Shown here: positions 63,398-64,000 of the stretch, piece by piece
Layout: each line of letters opens with the position of its first letter
Position numbering within the stretch: the first letter of the stretch is position 1
Origin: Stercorarius parasiticus
Lineage: Eukaryota > Chordata > Aves > Charadriiformes > Stercorariidae
Direction: 5' to 3'
Assembly (NCBI GenBank): GCA_013396915.1
Contig: VWZL01005015.1
Span: 27,971 to 91,970 of the forward strand
DNA: 64,000 nt
Position numbers and translations under genes: made by a program
Notes under the pieces: model-generated
The model's input: only the letters and a program-made list of their open reading frames with translations
Databases searched by the model: none
What the model was told of the DNA's origin: nothing

Positions 63398-63744
63398 TGT
63401 CCTGGTTCCGGCGGGGACAGGGTTAATTCTCCCCAGGACACAGGTATTCCATCCCATGGGAGCCATGCCCACCCTCAGCTGCCGGGGAAGGAGGCAGGAT
63501 GTCGCCCCTTGGAGCAGGCGGGGGCGTCCCGGGTCCGGTCGGGGAGCGGCAGTTCCGTAATCGTGTCTGTATATTCCTCTATCCATGTTACTGTTGTTGT
63601 TTTTCTTGTTCCCTTTCTGTTCTGTTAAACTGCCTTTGTCTCAACCCAAGAGTTTTGCCTTTCTCTTCCGATTCTTCCTGTATTGGGAAGGCCCGAGCGA
63701 GCGGCACGTGCTTCTTTGTTGCCGTCTGAGGCCAAACCACGACA
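63398..63744 (+). mobile_element. ERV 5' LTR
   Basis: Begins tgtcctggttccggcgggg and ends gccaaaccacgaca, the TG...CA termini of a common avian LTR family. It includes gttaaactgcctttgtctca, tctcttccgattcttcctgt and cgagcgagcggcacgtgctt. At 347 bp it is short and GC-rich compared with the related copies at 55315 and 59600. Internal sequence follows directly, so this is the 5' LTR of a longer element rather than a solo LTR. Confidence 0.85.
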
Positions 63745-64000
63745 GTCCTTTTTGGCGCCTAACGTGGGGCTCGAAGGGTTGAGATCACGACAGGATCCAA
63801 CCACAGCTTGAAAAAACAAATTTGTTGTATGCGTTCATAGCATATGCATAAATAGTCGCTGGTCACCATGTTGCTCGGTTTGTTCTCATGGCTGTGTTAT
63901 GTAAATTCTTATATGGCTGCGATTACATTTGTTACTTCTGGGAGAGGGATGAGGATTATCATTTTACTGTCCTGTGCGATATTGGCTTATGATATGATAA
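63745..64000 (+). mobile_element. Primer-binding site and start of ERV internal region
   Basis: Eight bases after the LTR comes tggcgcctaacgtggggctc (63753-63772), the TGG-initiated primer-binding-type sequence that in this family directly follows the LTR. The remaining bases are leader or early internal sequence; no coding domain is visible before the window ends. The state of the provirus cannot be judged from here. Confidence 0.75.

Overview
The window is vertebrate nuclear DNA and most likely comes from a bird. The evidence is a multi-exon prolactin receptor gene with the tandemly duplicated extracellular region known from avian PRLR, several CR1 LINE copies with the typical 3' end, and LTR families that I recognise as avian endogenous retroviral repeats. 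The species cannot be fixed from the sequence. In chicken PRLR lies on chromosome Z. A run of 31 N at 48465-48495 shows this is a draft assembly.

The only gene I can support is PRLR on the minus strand. Its coding part runs from the ATG at 20810 down to the TAA at 4890, in 12 exons with consensus GT/AG boundaries and a continuous reading frame of 830 residues. Reading 5' to 3', it encodes a signal peptide (20741-20810), a first cytokine-receptor module of four exons (19737 down to 14746), a second module of four matching exons (13257 down to 8462), a transmembrane exon (7547-7646), a Box1 exon (6528-6597) and a large cytoplasmic exon (4890-5912). A probable 5' non-coding exon lies at 27631-27699. 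The true first exon and promoter were not found. They may lie farther upstream in the window or beyond it.

Positions 1-4889 are 3' UTR and downstream DNA with no recognisable gene. The introns carry a sense-oriented LTR (about 8729-9790), a possible second LTR (about 15640-16197), a short tandem repeat (12468-12547) and a GC-rich block (about 18870-19300). From 22.9 kb to the right edge the DNA is AT-rich and non-coding. It is punctuated by CR1 copies (22925-24392, 35891-36415, 37978-38483, 42970-43022, 61130-61240) and ERV LTRs (about 48530-49330, 52910-53868, 55315-55461, 59600-60077, 63398-63744). The last LTR is followed by a primer-binding-like site and internal sequence, so a longer provirus may continue past the window.

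No bacterial, CRISPR or operon-like system is present. The most interesting material is in PRLR itself: two phase-symmetric, separately skippable ligand-binding cassettes, upstream ATGs in all three frames of the 5' exon, one of which is in frame with the main start, and two DSGxxS degron-like motifs in the cytoplasmic tail.
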